Source: Pseudomonas sp. PSE14 (GTDB lineage Bacteria > Pseudomonadota > Gammaproteobacteria > Pseudomonadales > Pseudomonadaceae). Taken from it: a stretch of 64,000 nucleotides of DNA. A program made the position numbers and the translations under genes. The notes under the pieces were generated by a model. The model did no database searches. It saw only the letters and a list, made by a program, of their open reading frames with translations, and had not been told where the DNA came from. Shown one piece after another: positions 18,174 through 27,118 of this stretch; the first letter of the stretch is position 1, and each line of letters opens with the position of its first letter. The stretch is from the NCBI RefSeq assembly GCF_029203285.1, contig NZ_CP115669.1:496001-560000 (forward strand), written 5' to 3'.

Positions 18174-18857
18174 ATGTCCCACGCCTACTTCATCACTGGC
18201 ACCGACACCGAGATCGGCAAGACCACCCTCGCCGCCGGCCTGCTCCATGCAGCGCGGCTGGCCGGATTGTCCACGGCGGCAGCCAAGCCGGTGGCCTCCG
18301 GTTGTGAGCGGACGCCCGAGGGACTACGCAACGAGGACGCGCTGGCGCTGCTGGCCGAATGCAGCCTGCCGCTGGCCTACGACCAGGTGAACCCCTTCGC
18401 CTTCCAGCCCGCCATCGCGCCGCACCTCGCCGCACGGGAGAAGGGCGTGAAGCTGCAGGTCGAGTCGCTGGCGCCGGCCGTGCGTTCGGTGCTGCAACTA
18501 GGCGCCGACTTCACGGTGGTGGAAGGGGCGGGCGGTTGGCGGGTGCCGTTGTCGGGAGAGGAAAGCCTGTCGGACCTGGCGATCGCCCTTGGCCTGCCGG
18601 TGATCCTGGTGGTTGGCGTGCGCCTGGGCTGCATCAACCATGCGGTGCTCAGTGCCGAGGCGATCCAGCGGGACGGCCTGCAACTGGCCGGCTGGGTGGC
18701 GAACATCGTCGACCCGAGCACGTCGCGCCTGGAGGAGAACCTGGCGACCCTGGCCGAGCGGCTGCCGGCGCCCTGCATCGGCCGGGTTCCCCGTCTGTCG
18801 CCGGCGACGCCCTCCGCAGTCGCCGCTCACCTGGACCTGAGCATTCTCGATCTGTAA
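18174..18857 (+). CDS. bioD: Dethiobiotin synthetase
   Basis: A 227-residue ATP-dependent enzyme that closes the ureido ring of dethiobiotin with CO2. The start MSHAYFITGTDTEIGKTTLA places the P-loop GTDTEIGKT at residues 9-17; the upstream frame is REP sequence. AAAKPVASGCE, VEGAGGWRVPLS and the MIVVGVRLGCINHA-like segment (VILVVGVRLGCINHA) follow the family. It is the last gene of the biotin operon; bioA, needed for the preceding step, is not in the window. Confidence 0.96.
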   Translation: MSHAYFITGTDTEIGKTTLAAGLLHAARLAGLSTAAAKPVASGCERTPEGLRNEDALALLAECSLPLAYDQVNPFAFQPAIAPHLAAREKGVKLQVESLAPAVRSVLQLGADFTVVEGAGGWRVPLSGEESLSDLAIALGLPVILVVGVRLGCINHAVLSAEAIQRDGLQLAGWVANIVDPSTSRLEENLATLAERLPAPCIGRVPRLSPATPSAVAAHLDLSILDL

Positions 18858-18931
18858 CAACGCCTGGCCGGGCGAGCGGAAGTCTGCTTGAATGGTGGCC
18901 ATTGGCTGCTTTTGTCCAGGGAGACGCACCG

Positions 18932-19162
18932 ATGGAAATCTCCGGTAATGCATTTGCCGCGGGCCTGAACTCGGTCCAGAGCGGACAGCAGCGCGTCGAC
19001 CAGGCCGGCGCCGGGATCGCCAGCGCCCGCAGCGGCGCAAGCGACGCCCTGGCGGATCACCTGGTGGACCTGCGCCGCGGCCAGCACGAGGTCGAGGCCG
19101 GCGCCAAAGTCATCCAGGCGGCCGACGAAACCCTCGGCACCCTCATCGATATCCGCGCCTGA
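18932..19162 (+). CDS. 76-residue protein resembling joined ends of flagellar rod/hook proteins
   Basis: The ATG at 18932 follows CCAGGGAGACG, a good Shine-Dalgarno. The N-terminal half (MEISGNAFAAGLNSVQSGQQ, then RVDQAGAGIASA) resembles the N-terminal D0 helix of axial proteins (ALxTALSGLNAxQQRLDVIANNIAN type). The C-terminal half contains VEAGAKVIQAADETLGTLID, close to the C-terminal D0 motif of FlgG/FlgC-type proteins (EANxKVIKTADEMLGTLLDI). The middle of such proteins is absent. A similarly small gene occupies this place in P. aeruginosa (from memory). No flagellar genes are nearby; function unknown. Confidence 0.65.
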   Translation: MEISGNAFAAGLNSVQSGQQRVDQAGAGIASARSGASDALADHLVDLRRGQHEVEAGAKVIQAADETLGTLIDIRA

Positions 19163-19317
19163 CGTTCGCTTTCCCTCCGTATTTTCTTCCCGCCCTGCCG
19201 GCTGTCCTTGTGACGCGCCGGCCGCTCTGCCATGGGCTTTAATCAATCTCAGGACGGCGGCGCGAAGGCCCTCCGGCGGTAGCCCTGCGAGCGTGACCGG
19301 GTGGTCGGTCTGCATGC

Positions 19318-19361
19318 TTGACAAGGGTATGGCGTAAACGTATGTTTCAAACGCCTGTTTG
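19318..19361 (+). promoter_or_regulatory. Promoter with tandem PsrA-type boxes upstream of fadE1
   Basis: TTGACA (19318-19323), 17 bp and TATGTT (19341-19346) form a sigma-70 promoter. Overlapping the -10 are two GAAAC-type palindromes: TAAAC-GTAT-GTTTC (19335-19348) and CAAAC-GCCT-GTTTG (19348-19361). The second matches the PsrA pattern (C/G)AAAC-N2-4-GTTT(G/C) exactly. PsrA is the fatty-acid-responsive TetR repressor of beta-oxidation genes in Pseudomonas. The rest of 19163-19470 shows nothing else. Confidence 0.8.
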
Positions 19362-19470
19362 ACTGTCGGGATGCGTGCGCGCACCGACTGGGCGGCCGGG
19401 AACGATCCCGCACTGCGACCGCAACGACCGGTCGCCCATTAACCAGAACCCTTCGTAGAGGTTTACCGCT

Positions 19471-21276
19471 ATGCCTGATTACAAGGCCCCCTTGCGTGAT
19501 ATCCGTTTCGTTCGCGACGAGCTGCTGGGCTACGAAGCGCACTACCAGAATCTGCCGGGCGCTCAAGACGCCACCCCGGATATGGTCAATGCCATCCTCG
19601 AAGAGGGTGCCAAGTTCTGCGAACAGGTAATCGCTCCGCTGAACCGCGTTGGCGACCTGGAAGGCTGCAAGTGGAGCCCGGAAGGCGTGAAGACCCCGAC
19701 CGGCTTCAAGGAGGCCTACCAGCAGTTCGTCGAAGGCGGCTGGCCGAGCCTGGCCCATGACGTCGAGCACGGCGGTCAGGGGCTGCCCGAATCCCTCGGC
19801 ATGGCCATCAGCGAGATGGTCGGCCAGGCCAACTGGTCCTGGGGCATGTACCCGGGCCTGTCCCATGGCGCCATGAACACCCTGCACGCCCACGGCACCC
19901 CGGAGCAGCAGCAGACCTACCTGACCAAGCTGGTTTCCGGCGAGTGGACCGGCACCATGTGCCTGACCGAGCCGCATTGCGGCACCGACCTGGGCATGCT
20001 GCGCACCAAGGCGGAGCCGCAGGCTGACGGCACCTACAAGGTCACCGGCACCAAGATCTTCATCTCCGCTGGCGAACACGACATGGCCGACAACATCGTC
20101 CACATCGTGCTGGCCCGCCTGCCCGACGCCCCGCAGGGCACCAAGGGCATCTCGCTGTTCATCGTGCCGAAGTTCCTGCCCAACGCCGAAGGCGGCGTAG
20201 GCGAGCGCAACGCCGTTTCCTGTGGCTCCATCGAGCACAAGATGGGCATCCACGGCAACGCCACCTGCGTGATGAACTTCGACGCTGCTACCGGCTTCCT
20301 GATCGGCCCGCCGAACAAGGGCCTGAACTGCATGTTCACCTTCATGAACACCGCTCGCCTGGGTACCGCGCTGCAAGGCCTGGCCCACGCCGAGATCGGT
20401 TTCCAGGGTGGCATCGCCTACGCTCGCGAGCGTCTGCAGATGCGTTCGCTGACCGGCCCGAAAGCCCCGGAAAAAGCCGCCGACCCGATCATCGTGCACC
20501 CGGACGTGCGCCGCATGCTGCTGACCGCCAAGGCCTTCGCCGAAGGCAACCGCGCCATGCTGTACTTCGCCGCCAAGCAGGTGGACATCGTGCAGCGCAG
20601 CCAGGACGAAGAAGAGAAGAAAGCCGCTGACGCGATGCTGGCCTTCCTCACTCCGATCGCCAAGGCGTTCATGACCGAAGTGGGCTTCGAAGCCGCCAAC
20701 CACGGCGTGCAGATCTATGGCGGCCACGGCTTCATCGCCGAGCACGGCATGGAGCAGAACGTCCGCGACAGCCGCATCTCCATGCTATACGAAGGCACCA
20801 CCGGCGTTCAGGCGCTGGACCTGCTGGGCCGCAAGATCCTGATGACCCAGGGCGAAGCGCTCAAGGGCTTCACCAAGATCGTGCACAAGTTCTGCCAGGC
20901 CAACGAGGCCAACGAAGCCGTGAAGGAATTCGTTGCACCGCTGGCCGCGCTGAACAAGGAGTGGGGCGAGCTGACCATGAAGGTCGGCATGGCCGCCATG
21001 AAGGATCGCGAGGAAGTCGGTGCCGCTTCGGTGGACTACCTGATGTACTCCGGTTACGCCGCCCTGGCTTACTTCTGGGCTGACATGGCTCGCCTGGCTG
21101 CCGAGAAGCTGGCTGCCGGTACCAGCGAAGAGGCCTTCTACCAGGCCAAGCTGAAGACCGCGCGCTTCTACTTCCAGCGCATCCTGCCGCGCACCCGCGC
21201 GCACGTTGGCTCCATGCTGTCCGGCGCCAACAACCTGATGGACCTGGCCGAGGAAGATTTCGCCCTCGGTTACTGA
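19471..21276 (+). CDS. fadE1: Acyl-CoA dehydrogenase, FadE1-like
   Basis: A 601-residue flavoenzyme of the long acyl-CoA dehydrogenase type (N-terminal extension, dehydrogenase N, middle and C domains, then a helical C-terminal domain from about residue 460). It catalyses the first oxidative step of fatty-acid beta-oxidation and passes electrons to ETF. Visible are [20 protein letters not shown] in the flavin-binding middle domain, [13 protein letters not shown], and the catalytic-base motif [16 protein letters not shown] (Glu near residue 440). It corresponds to P. aeruginosa PA0506, described as FadE1. It lies behind a PsrA-type promoter and ends in its own terminator. Confidence 0.93.
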   Translation: MPDYKAPLRDIRFVRDELLGYEAHYQNLPGAQDATPDMVNAILEEGAKFCEQVIAPLNRVGDLEGCKWSPEGVKTPTGFKEAYQQFVEGGWPSLAHDVEHGGQGLPESLGMAISEMVGQANWSWGMYPGLSHGAMNTLHAHGTPEQQQTYLTKLVSGEWTGTMCLTEPHCGTDLGMLRTKAEPQADGTYKVTGTKIFISAGEHDMADNIVHIVLARLPDAPQGTKGISLFIVPKFLPNAEGGVGERNAVSCGSIEHKMGIHGNATCVMNFDAATGFLIGPPNKGLNCMFTFMNTARLGTALQGLAHAEIGFQGGIAYARERLQMRSLTGPKAPEKAADPIIVHPDVRRMLLTAKAFAEGNRAMLYFAAKQVDIVQRSQDEEEKKAADAMLAFLTPIAKAFMTEVGFEAANHGVQIYGGHGFIAEHGMEQNVRDSRISMLYEGTTGVQALDLLGRKILMTQGEALKGFTKIVHKFCQANEANEAVKEFVAPLAALNKEWGELTMKVGMAAMKDREEVGAASVDYLMYSGYAALAYFWADMARLAAEKLAAGTSEEAFYQAKLKTARFYFQRILPRTRAHVGSMLSGANNLMDLAEEDFALGY

Positions 21277-21320
21277 TCAGCGCCATGGACGGACGGTTCG
21301 CCGTCCGTCTGCTGAACAGG

Positions 21321-21348
21321 AAAAAGCCCGCCATCCGGCGGGCTTTTT
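21321..21348 (+). terminator. Terminator of fadE1
   Basis: AAAAAGCCCGCC, loop ATCC and GGCGGGCTTTTT form a perfect 12-bp stem beginning 45 bp after the stop codon. Confidence 0.93.
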
Positions 21349-21447
21349 CGTATCCGTGGACACGCAAATACCTCCGGAAGGTGCCATCATTACGCCACTT
21401 GCCGGTCCGCTGACCTCGAGTCCGGCGTCAATGCATCGGAACCCCTT

Positions 21448-22728
21448 GTGCGACCCACGGCCCCCTACCGGCTCAGCCACTTCCTTGCCCCCCTGCTGCT
21501 GATTCCGGCTGGCATCGTCGCCGGCTCCCTGGCCGAACTCTCCGAATTCTTCATCTCGCTGTTCAACGTCCTGCCGACCTTGTTGCTGTTGCTCGGGGGC
21601 GCGCTGTGCCTGGTCTATGGTCGTCAGCGCCAGTTGTTCATGCTGGGGGTGGTGTACATCGCCTACTTCCTGCTCGATACCCAGGTCGACTACTACCGCG
21701 CCCATCACACGACGCGACCGGACGCGGCGCTGGTGTTCCACCTGTGCTGTGTGCTGCTGCCGCTGCTCTACGGGATGTACGGCATCTGGCAGGAGCGCAT
21801 GCACCTGCTGCAGGACCTGCTGGCCCGTGGCGCCGCGCTGCTGGCCGTGGCGGCGACCGCGACGGCGCTGGCACAACGTTTCCCCCAGGGGCTGGCCGAA
21901 CTGCTCAGCGATGTCTACTGGCCCGCCCTGCACGGGCGCTGGATGAGCCTGGCGCAACTGTCCTACTTCGGCTTCATCCTCGCCTTCATCGCCCTGCTCG
22001 CTGCCTACCTGCGCCAGCCACGGCCGCTGCACGCCGCGCAACTGGTGGGGCTGGCAGGTCTGCTGTGGATGCTGCCGAAGGTGTTCATCCTGCCCCACGC
22101 GCTCACGGTGATGACCAGCCTGGTGATGCTCAACCTGGCCGGCGCGGTGGCCCATGAGGCGTACCAGATGGCCTTCCGCGACGAGCTCACCGGGCTGCCC
22201 GGGCGCCGCGCCTTGAACGAGCGCTTCCAGCGCCTCGGCCAGCAGTACGTGCTGGCGATGATCGATGTGGACCACTTCAAGAAATTCAACGACAGCCACG
22301 GCCATGACGTCGGCGACCAGGTACTGCGCATGGTCGCCAGCCAGCTGCGGCGCACCGGCGGGGGCGGCAAGGCGTATCGCTACGGTGGCGAGGAATTCAC
22401 CCTGGTGTTCTCCGGCAAGTCGGTGGAGGAGTGCCTGCCGCACCTGGACGCGGTGCGTCAGGCCATCGAGGGCTACGCGATGCAGTTGCGCGACCGTGGC
22501 AACCGGCCCAGGGACGATCGCCAGGGCCGCAGCAGGCGCAGCGGCAGGGAAGCGCAGACGGTCTCGGTAACCATCAGTGTCGGCGTCGCCGAGCGTGACG
22601 GCGAGCGGCGCAGTCCGGAAGAAGTGATCAAGGGCGCCGACCAGGCGCTGTATTCGGCCAAGAGCGGCGGCCGCAATCGGGTGGCAGTGCACGGGCAGGC
22701 GCACCGGGGCGCGGTACGCACGGGTTGA
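21448..22728 (+). CDS. Membrane-bound GGDEF diguanylate cyclase
   Basis: A 426-residue protein. The frame opens with GTG at 21448; no in-frame ATG fits better. Six or seven hydrophobic helices span residues about 10-235, then a GGDEF domain (DELTGLPGRRALNERF to the end) with signature YRYGGEEFTLVF, which is competent for c-di-GMP synthesis. No RxxD inhibitory site is seen in the residues before GGEEF. An Arg-rich insert (RGNRPRDDRQGRSRRSGRE) lies inside the domain before TVSVTISVGVA. It sits between two acyl-CoA dehydrogenase paralogues, behind the fadE1 terminator, so it has its own promoter. This insertion is not recalled from P. aeruginosa. Confidence 0.87.
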   Translation: MRPTAPYRLSHFLAPLLLIPAGIVAGSLAELSEFFISLFNVLPTLLLLLGGALCLVYGRQRQLFMLGVVYIAYFLLDTQVDYYRAHHTTRPDAALVFHLCCVLLPLLYGMYGIWQERMHLLQDLLARGAALLAVAATATALAQRFPQGLAELLSDVYWPALHGRWMSLAQLSYFGFILAFIALLAAYLRQPRPLHAAQLVGLAGLLWMLPKVFILPHALTVMTSLVMLNLAGAVAHEAYQMAFRDELTGLPGRRALNERFQRLGQQYVLAMIDVDHFKKFNDSHGHDVGDQVLRMVASQLRRTGGGGKAYRYGGEEFTLVFSGKSVEECLPHLDAVRQAIEGYAMQLRDRGNRPRDDRQGRSRRSGREAQTVSVTISVGVAERDGERRSPEEVIKGADQALYSAKSGGRNRVAVHGQAHRGAVRTG

Positions 22729-22844
22729 TGGCTGCTTATGGCCGCGCATTCAGCGCGTGCAGCCTGATTGCCCGGGCGTCCGTGCGCCTTTAGGTTCGAG
22801 GTATCCGCGCCACTCTGGCGCCCTGAACCGAACGGAGATTCGCG

Positions 22845-24641
22845 ATGCCCGAGTACAAGGCCCCCCTGCGCGACGTGCGCTTCCTCACCGACGAAGTCTT
22901 CGACTTCACCGGCCGCTACGAAGCCCTCGGCGCCACCGACGCCACCCCGGACATGTTCGCCGCCATCCTCGAGGAAGGCGCGAAGTTCTGTGAGCAGGTC
23001 ATCGCCCCGCTGAACCGCTCCGGCGACGAGGAAGGCTGCCACTTCGACAACGGTGTGGTGACCACGCCCAAGGGCTTCAAGGAAGCCTTTGCACAGTACG
23101 TCGAGGCCGGCTGGAACGGCGTTTCCAGCGACCCGGAGTACGGCGGCCAGGGCCTGCCGCCGTCCCTCGGCCTGCTGGTCAGCGAGATGATCGGCGCGTC
23201 CAACTGCTCCTGGGGCATGTACCCCGGCCTGACCAAGGGCGCCATGGCCGCCATTCACGCCCACGGCAGCGAGGAGCAGAAGAACACCTACCTGCCGCGC
23301 ATGACCAGCGCGGTATGGACCGGCACCATGTGCCTCACCGAACCGCATTGCGGCACGGACCTGGGCATCATCAAGACCCGCGCCGTGCCCAACGCCGACG
23401 GCAGCTACGCGATCACCGGCACCAAGATATTCATCTCCGCCGGCGAGCACGACATGAGCGAGAACATCATCCACCTGGTCCTGGCCAAGCTGCCCGACGC
23501 GCCGGCCGGCACCAAGGGCATCTCGCTGTTCATCGTGCCCAAGTTCAACCTGGACGCGAACGGCGAGGTGGGCCCCCGTAACGCCGTGGCCTGCGGCTCC
23601 ATCGAGCACAAGATGGGCATCAAGGCCTCCGCTACCTGCGTGATGAACTTCGACGGTGCCCGTGGTTTCCTGATCGGCGAGGCCAACAAAGGCCTGGCCT
23701 GCATGTTCACCATGATGAACCATGCGCGCCTGGGCACCGGCATGCAGGGACTCTGCCTCGGCGAGACCAGCTACCAGGGCGCCGTGCGCTACGCCCAGGA
23801 CCGCCTGCAGATGCGCTCGCTGACCGGTCCGAAGGCGCCGGAGAAGCCCGCCGACCCGATCATCGTGCACCCGGACGTGCGCCGCATGCTGCTGACCATG
23901 AAGGCGTTCAACGAAGGCAACCGCGCGCTGGCCTACTTCACCGCGCAGCTGCTGGACATCGAGCACCTGTCCCAGGACGCCGAGGAACGCGAGCGCGCCG
24001 CCAACCTGCTGGCCTTCCTCACCCCCATCTGCAAGGCCTTCATGACCGAGACCGGCCTTGAGGTCACCAACATCGGCATGCAGGTGTTCGGCGGCCACGG
24101 CTTCATCCGCGAGTGGGGCATGGAGCAGCTGGTACGCGACTGCCGCATTGCGCCGATCTACGAGGGCACCAACGGCATTCAGGCGCTGGACCTGCTGGGG
24201 CGCAAGGTCCTCGGCAGCCAGGGCAAGCTGCTGATGGGCTTTACCAAGCTGGTCCACCAGCTCTGCCAGCAGCAGGCCGAGCATCCGCAGTTGAAAGCGC
24301 AGGTCGCGCAACTGGCGGCGCTGAACAAGCAGTGGGGCGAGCTGACCCAGAAGGTCGGCATGGCCGCCATGAAGAACCCGGACGAAGTTGGTGCCGCCTC
24401 GGTGGATTACCTGATGTTCTCCGGCTACGTGACCCTGGGTTACTTCTGGCTGCGCATGGCGCTGGTCGCCCAGCAGAAGCTGGAGGAGGGTGCCGGCGAG
24501 GCGGCCTACTACCAGGCGAAGCTGGTGACCGCCGAGTTCTACTTCAGCCGCCTGCTGCCGCGCGCCCAGGCTCACGTGGCGGCGGCGGAGGCCGGTTCCG
24601 ACGTACTGATGCGCCTGTCGGCCGAACAGTTCGCCCTGTAA
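22845..24641 (+). CDS. Acyl-CoA dehydrogenase, second paralogue
   Basis: A 598-residue paralogue of the 19471 gene with the same domains. It begins MPEYKAPLRDVRFLTDEVFD and carries [33 protein letters not shown] and the catalytic [18 protein letters not shown] (Glu near 438). It corresponds by order to P. aeruginosa PA0507. Chain-length preference cannot be read. A GGAGATTCGCG Shine-Dalgarno precedes ATG 22845. A hairpin terminator follows, so the three paralogues appear to be transcribed separately. Confidence 0.92.
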   Translation: MPEYKAPLRDVRFLTDEVFDFTGRYEALGATDATPDMFAAILEEGAKFCEQVIAPLNRSGDEEGCHFDNGVVTTPKGFKEAFAQYVEAGWNGVSSDPEYGGQGLPPSLGLLVSEMIGASNCSWGMYPGLTKGAMAAIHAHGSEEQKNTYLPRMTSAVWTGTMCLTEPHCGTDLGIIKTRAVPNADGSYAITGTKIFISAGEHDMSENIIHLVLAKLPDAPAGTKGISLFIVPKFNLDANGEVGPRNAVACGSIEHKMGIKASATCVMNFDGARGFLIGEANKGLACMFTMMNHARLGTGMQGLCLGETSYQGAVRYAQDRLQMRSLTGPKAPEKPADPIIVHPDVRRMLLTMKAFNEGNRALAYFTAQLLDIEHLSQDAEERERAANLLAFLTPICKAFMTETGLEVTNIGMQVFGGHGFIREWGMEQLVRDCRIAPIYEGTNGIQALDLLGRKVLGSQGKLLMGFTKLVHQLCQQQAEHPQLKAQVAQLAALNKQWGELTQKVGMAAMKNPDEVGAASVDYLMFSGYVTLGYFWLRMALVAQQKLEEGAGEAAYYQAKLVTAEFYFSRLLPRAQAHVAAAEAGSDVLMRLSAEQFAL

Positions 24642-24658
24642 ATTGCGCGCCAGACGAG

Positions 24659-24681
24659 AAGGCCCGCCGTGTGCGGGCCTT
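24659..24681 (+). terminator. Terminator of the second acyl-CoA dehydrogenase gene
   Basis: AAGGCCCGC, loop CGTGT and GCGGGCCTT, followed by TT; it starts 18 bp after the stop codon. Confidence 0.85.
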
Positions 24682-24700
24682 TTCGTCACAGCTACATTTC

Positions 24701-24769
24701 GTGACCAATCTATTGTTGTGTGGTCACAACATGACGCTTAAAGTCTGAAAAGTTGTTGGAGTAAACTCC
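24701..24769 (+). promoter_or_regulatory. Inverted repeats upstream of the third acyl-CoA dehydrogenase gene
   Basis: GTGACCA (24701-24707) and TGGTCAC (24721-24727) form a 7-bp inverted repeat with a 13-bp spacer. GGAGT-AA-ACTCC follows at 24758-24769. Both lie in the 200-bp region before the gene at 24849 and could be operators; no PsrA-type box is seen here. Confidence 0.35.
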
Positions 24770-24848
24770 GGCGGCGTACCTTCGCGTACCTCCTATTCTG
24801 ATACCGCTGGCTGGCTGATCAGCCGTCGTTTTCGTTCGAGGATTTATC

Positions 24849-26627
24849 ATGGCTGACTACAAAGCTCCCCTGCGTGACATGCAATTCGTCCTCAATGAGG
24901 TCTTCGAGGTTGCCAAGCTCTGGGCAGAACTGCCGGCGCTGGCCGAGACCGTCGACGCCGAGACCGCCAGCGCGATCCTCGAAGAAGCCGGCAAGGTCAC
25001 CGGCGGCGTGATCGCCCCGCTGAACCGCAGCGGCGACGAGGAAGGCTGCAGCTGGAGCGCCGAGGGCGTGAAGACCCCGGCTGGCTTCCCCGAGGCCTAC
25101 CGCACCTACGCCGAAGGCGGCTGGGTGGGCGTGGGCGGCGCGCCGGAATTCGGCGGCATGGGCATGCCGAAAGTGATCGGCGCCCAGGTCGAGGAAATGG
25201 TCAACTCGGCCAACCTGTCCTTCGGCCTGTACCCGATGCTGACCGCCGGCGCCTGCCTGTCGCTGCTCAACCACGCCAGCGAAGAATTGAAAGCCAAGTA
25301 CCTGCCGAACATGTACGCCGGCACCTGGGCGGGCTCCATGTGCCTGACCGAGCCGCACGCCGGCACCGACCTGGGCATGATCCGCACCAAGGCCGAACCG
25401 CAGGCTGACGGCAGCTTCAAGATTTCCGGCACCAAGATCTTCATCACCGGCGGCGAGCACGACCTCACCGAGAACATCATCCACCTGGTGCTGGCCAAGC
25501 TGCCCGACGCGCCGGCCGGCTCCAAGGGCATCTCGCTGTTCCTGGTGCCGAAGGTGATGGTCAACGAAGACGGCTCCCTGGCCGGGCGCAACGCCGTGTC
25601 CTGTGGCTCCATCGAGCACAAGATGGGCATCAAGGCCTCCGCCACCTGCGTGATGAACTTCGACGGCGCCACCGGTTGGATCGTCGACGCGCCGAACAAG
25701 GGCCTGGCCGCCATGTTCACCATGATGAACTACGAGCGCCTGGGCGTTGGCATCCAGGGCCTGGCCACTGGCGAGCGCTCCTACCAGAGCGCCGTGGAAT
25801 ACGCTCGCGAGCGTATCCAGAGCCGCGCGCCGACCGGTCCCGTCGCCAAGGACAAGGCTGCCGACCCGATCATCGTCCACCCGGACGTGCGCCGCATGCT
25901 GCTCACCATGAAGGCGTTGAACGAGGGCGGCCGCGCCTTCTCCAGCTACGTCGCGATGCAGCTGGACACCGCCAAGTACAGCGAAGAGCCGGCCACCCGT
26001 AAGCGTGCCGAGGAGCTGGTTGCCCTGCTGACCCCGGTGGCCAAGGCCTTCCTCACCGACATGGGCCTGGAAACCACCATTCATGGCCAGCAGATATTCG
26101 GCGGCCACGGCTTCATCCGCGAGTGGGGCCAGGAGCAGCTGGTGCGCGACTGCCGCATCACCCAGATCTACGAAGGCACCAATGGCATCCAGGCGCTGGA
26201 CCTGATGGGCCGCAAGATCGTTGGCAGCGGCGGCGCCTACGCCAAGCTGTTCACCGACGAGATTCGCGCCTTCACCGCTTCGGCGTCGGCTGAGCTTTCC
26301 GAGTTCACCGGCCCGCTGAACGCCGCCGTGCAGAGCCTGGACGAGCTGACCGCCTGGGTGCTGGACCGCGCCAAGGGCAACCCGAACGAGATCGGCGCTG
26401 CCTCGGTCGAGTACCTGCACGCCTTCGGCTACACCGCCTATGCGTACATGTGGTCCCTGATGGCGCGCGCCGCGCAGGGCAAGGAAGGCCAGGACGAGTT
26501 CTACGCCAGCAAGCTGGGCACCGCGCGCTTCTACTTCGCCCGCCTGCTGCCGCGCATCCACTCCCTGACCGCCTCGGTGAAGGCCGGCAGCGAGTCGCTG
26601 TACCTGCTGGACGCCGCGCAGTTCTAA
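24849..26627 (+). CDS. fadE2: Acyl-CoA dehydrogenase, FadE2-like
   Basis: A 592-residue third paralogue, beginning [20 protein letters not shown]. It has GSMCLTEPHAGTDLGMIRTK (His-Cys of the other two replaced by His-Ala), [13 protein letters not shown] and the catalytic IYEGTNGIQALDLMGRKIV. It matches by position PA0508 of P. aeruginosa, described as FadE2. It is more diverged from the first two than they are from each other, for instance in the N-terminal 60 residues and the C-terminal domain. It has its own upstream region and terminator. Confidence 0.92.
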   Translation: MADYKAPLRDMQFVLNEVFEVAKLWAELPALAETVDAETASAILEEAGKVTGGVIAPLNRSGDEEGCSWSAEGVKTPAGFPEAYRTYAEGGWVGVGGAPEFGGMGMPKVIGAQVEEMVNSANLSFGLYPMLTAGACLSLLNHASEELKAKYLPNMYAGTWAGSMCLTEPHAGTDLGMIRTKAEPQADGSFKISGTKIFITGGEHDLTENIIHLVLAKLPDAPAGSKGISLFLVPKVMVNEDGSLAGRNAVSCGSIEHKMGIKASATCVMNFDGATGWIVDAPNKGLAAMFTMMNYERLGVGIQGLATGERSYQSAVEYARERIQSRAPTGPVAKDKAADPIIVHPDVRRMLLTMKALNEGGRAFSSYVAMQLDTAKYSEEPATRKRAEELVALLTPVAKAFLTDMGLETTIHGQQIFGGHGFIREWGQEQLVRDCRITQIYEGTNGIQALDLMGRKIVGSGGAYAKLFTDEIRAFTASASAELSEFTGPLNAAVQSLDELTAWVLDRAKGNPNEIGAASVEYLHAFGYTAYAYMWSLMARAAQGKEGQDEFYASKLGTARFYFARLLPRIHSLTASVKAGSESLYLLDAAQF

Positions 26628-26636
26628 GCGCTACGC

Positions 26637-26664
26637 AAAAGCCCCGCTCCGGCGGGGCTTTTTT
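26637..26664 (+). terminator. Terminator of fadE2
   Basis: GCCCCGC, loop TCCG and GCGGGGC with an A run before and TTTTTT after, 10 bp beyond the stop codon. Confidence 0.92.
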
Positions 26665-26707
26665 ATTGCGGGTTATACGGTTTGGTAACCGGGGTATCAC
26701 GATTACG

Positions 26708-26725
26708 TGTAAGCCTAGGCTTACA
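26708..26725. promoter_or_regulatory. GacA upstream activating sequence of rsmY
   Basis: TGTAAGCCTAGGCTTACA is a perfect 18-bp palindrome and fits the GacA box TGTAAG-N6-CTTACA exactly. It lies about 60-77 bp before the predicted start of RsmY, as in other pseudomonads. Confidence 0.93.
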
Positions 26726-26784
26726 AACACTGGTGGTGATCAGCGTCTGTCTGAAATGTCCTTACGCGGTTAACCTTTTCCTCA

Positions 26785-26911
26785 GTCAGGACATTGCGCA
26801 GGAAGCGCCAACGACAATACGGAAACAAGGGAATCCACCACGGATGGTGGCCAGCACGGACGTCAGGATATCGGTCTGCAAAACCCCGCTTCGAAAGAAG
26901 CGGGGTTTTTT
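26785..26911 (+). ncRNA. rsmY: Small regulatory RNA RsmY
   Basis: The 5' end reads GTCAGGACATTGCGCAGGAA, which I recognise as the start of Pseudomonas RsmY. About 127 nt carry seven GGA motifs, at 26789, 26801, 26821, 26830, 26842, 26858 and 26866, several in or next to hairpin loops (for example CCACCACGGATGGTGG); these bind and sequester the translational repressor RsmA. It ends in a terminator hairpin, AAACCCCGCTTC-GAAA-GAAGCGGGGTTTTTT. Transcription depends on the GacS/GacA system through the box at 26708. The gene follows a fadE gene and precedes a LysR gene; in P. aeruginosa it lies between dnr and the equivalent LysR gene. Confidence 0.93.
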
Positions 26912-26939
26912 CTTGCCTGCGGTTTTTGGTGGGCTATTC

Positions 26940-27103
26940 GTAGGGCGTACAACCGTTCGCGGTTGTACGCCGATACACCGTGCTTATCGTCGACGCGAGG
27001 GGTGAGCTCGAGGCAGCCTTGAAGCTGCGGCTTCGTGCCAGCCTTGGAGTGGTCTGGAGGGCGAGGTTAAACGGCGTATAACGTCGAACGTTATACGCCC
27101 TAC
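26940..27103. repeat. 164-bp element with GTAGGGCGTA terminal inverted repeats
   Basis: Starts GTAGGGCGTA and ends TACGCCCTAC, a perfect 10-bp inverted repeat. Just inside are two hairpins, GTACAACCGTTCGCGGTTGTAC (left, 22 nt, given here as two arms GTACAACCG and CGGTTGTAC) and GCGTATAACG / CGTTATACGC (right). No coding frame. It resembles a small non-autonomous repeat and fills the gap between rsmY and the LysR gene. Confidence 0.6.
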
Positions 27104-27118
27104 ACGCTGATCCCATCC

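Noticed and set aside
22473-24689. A 738-codon open frame antisense to the second acyl-CoA dehydrogenase
   Set aside because: Shadow frame of a clear enzyme gene.
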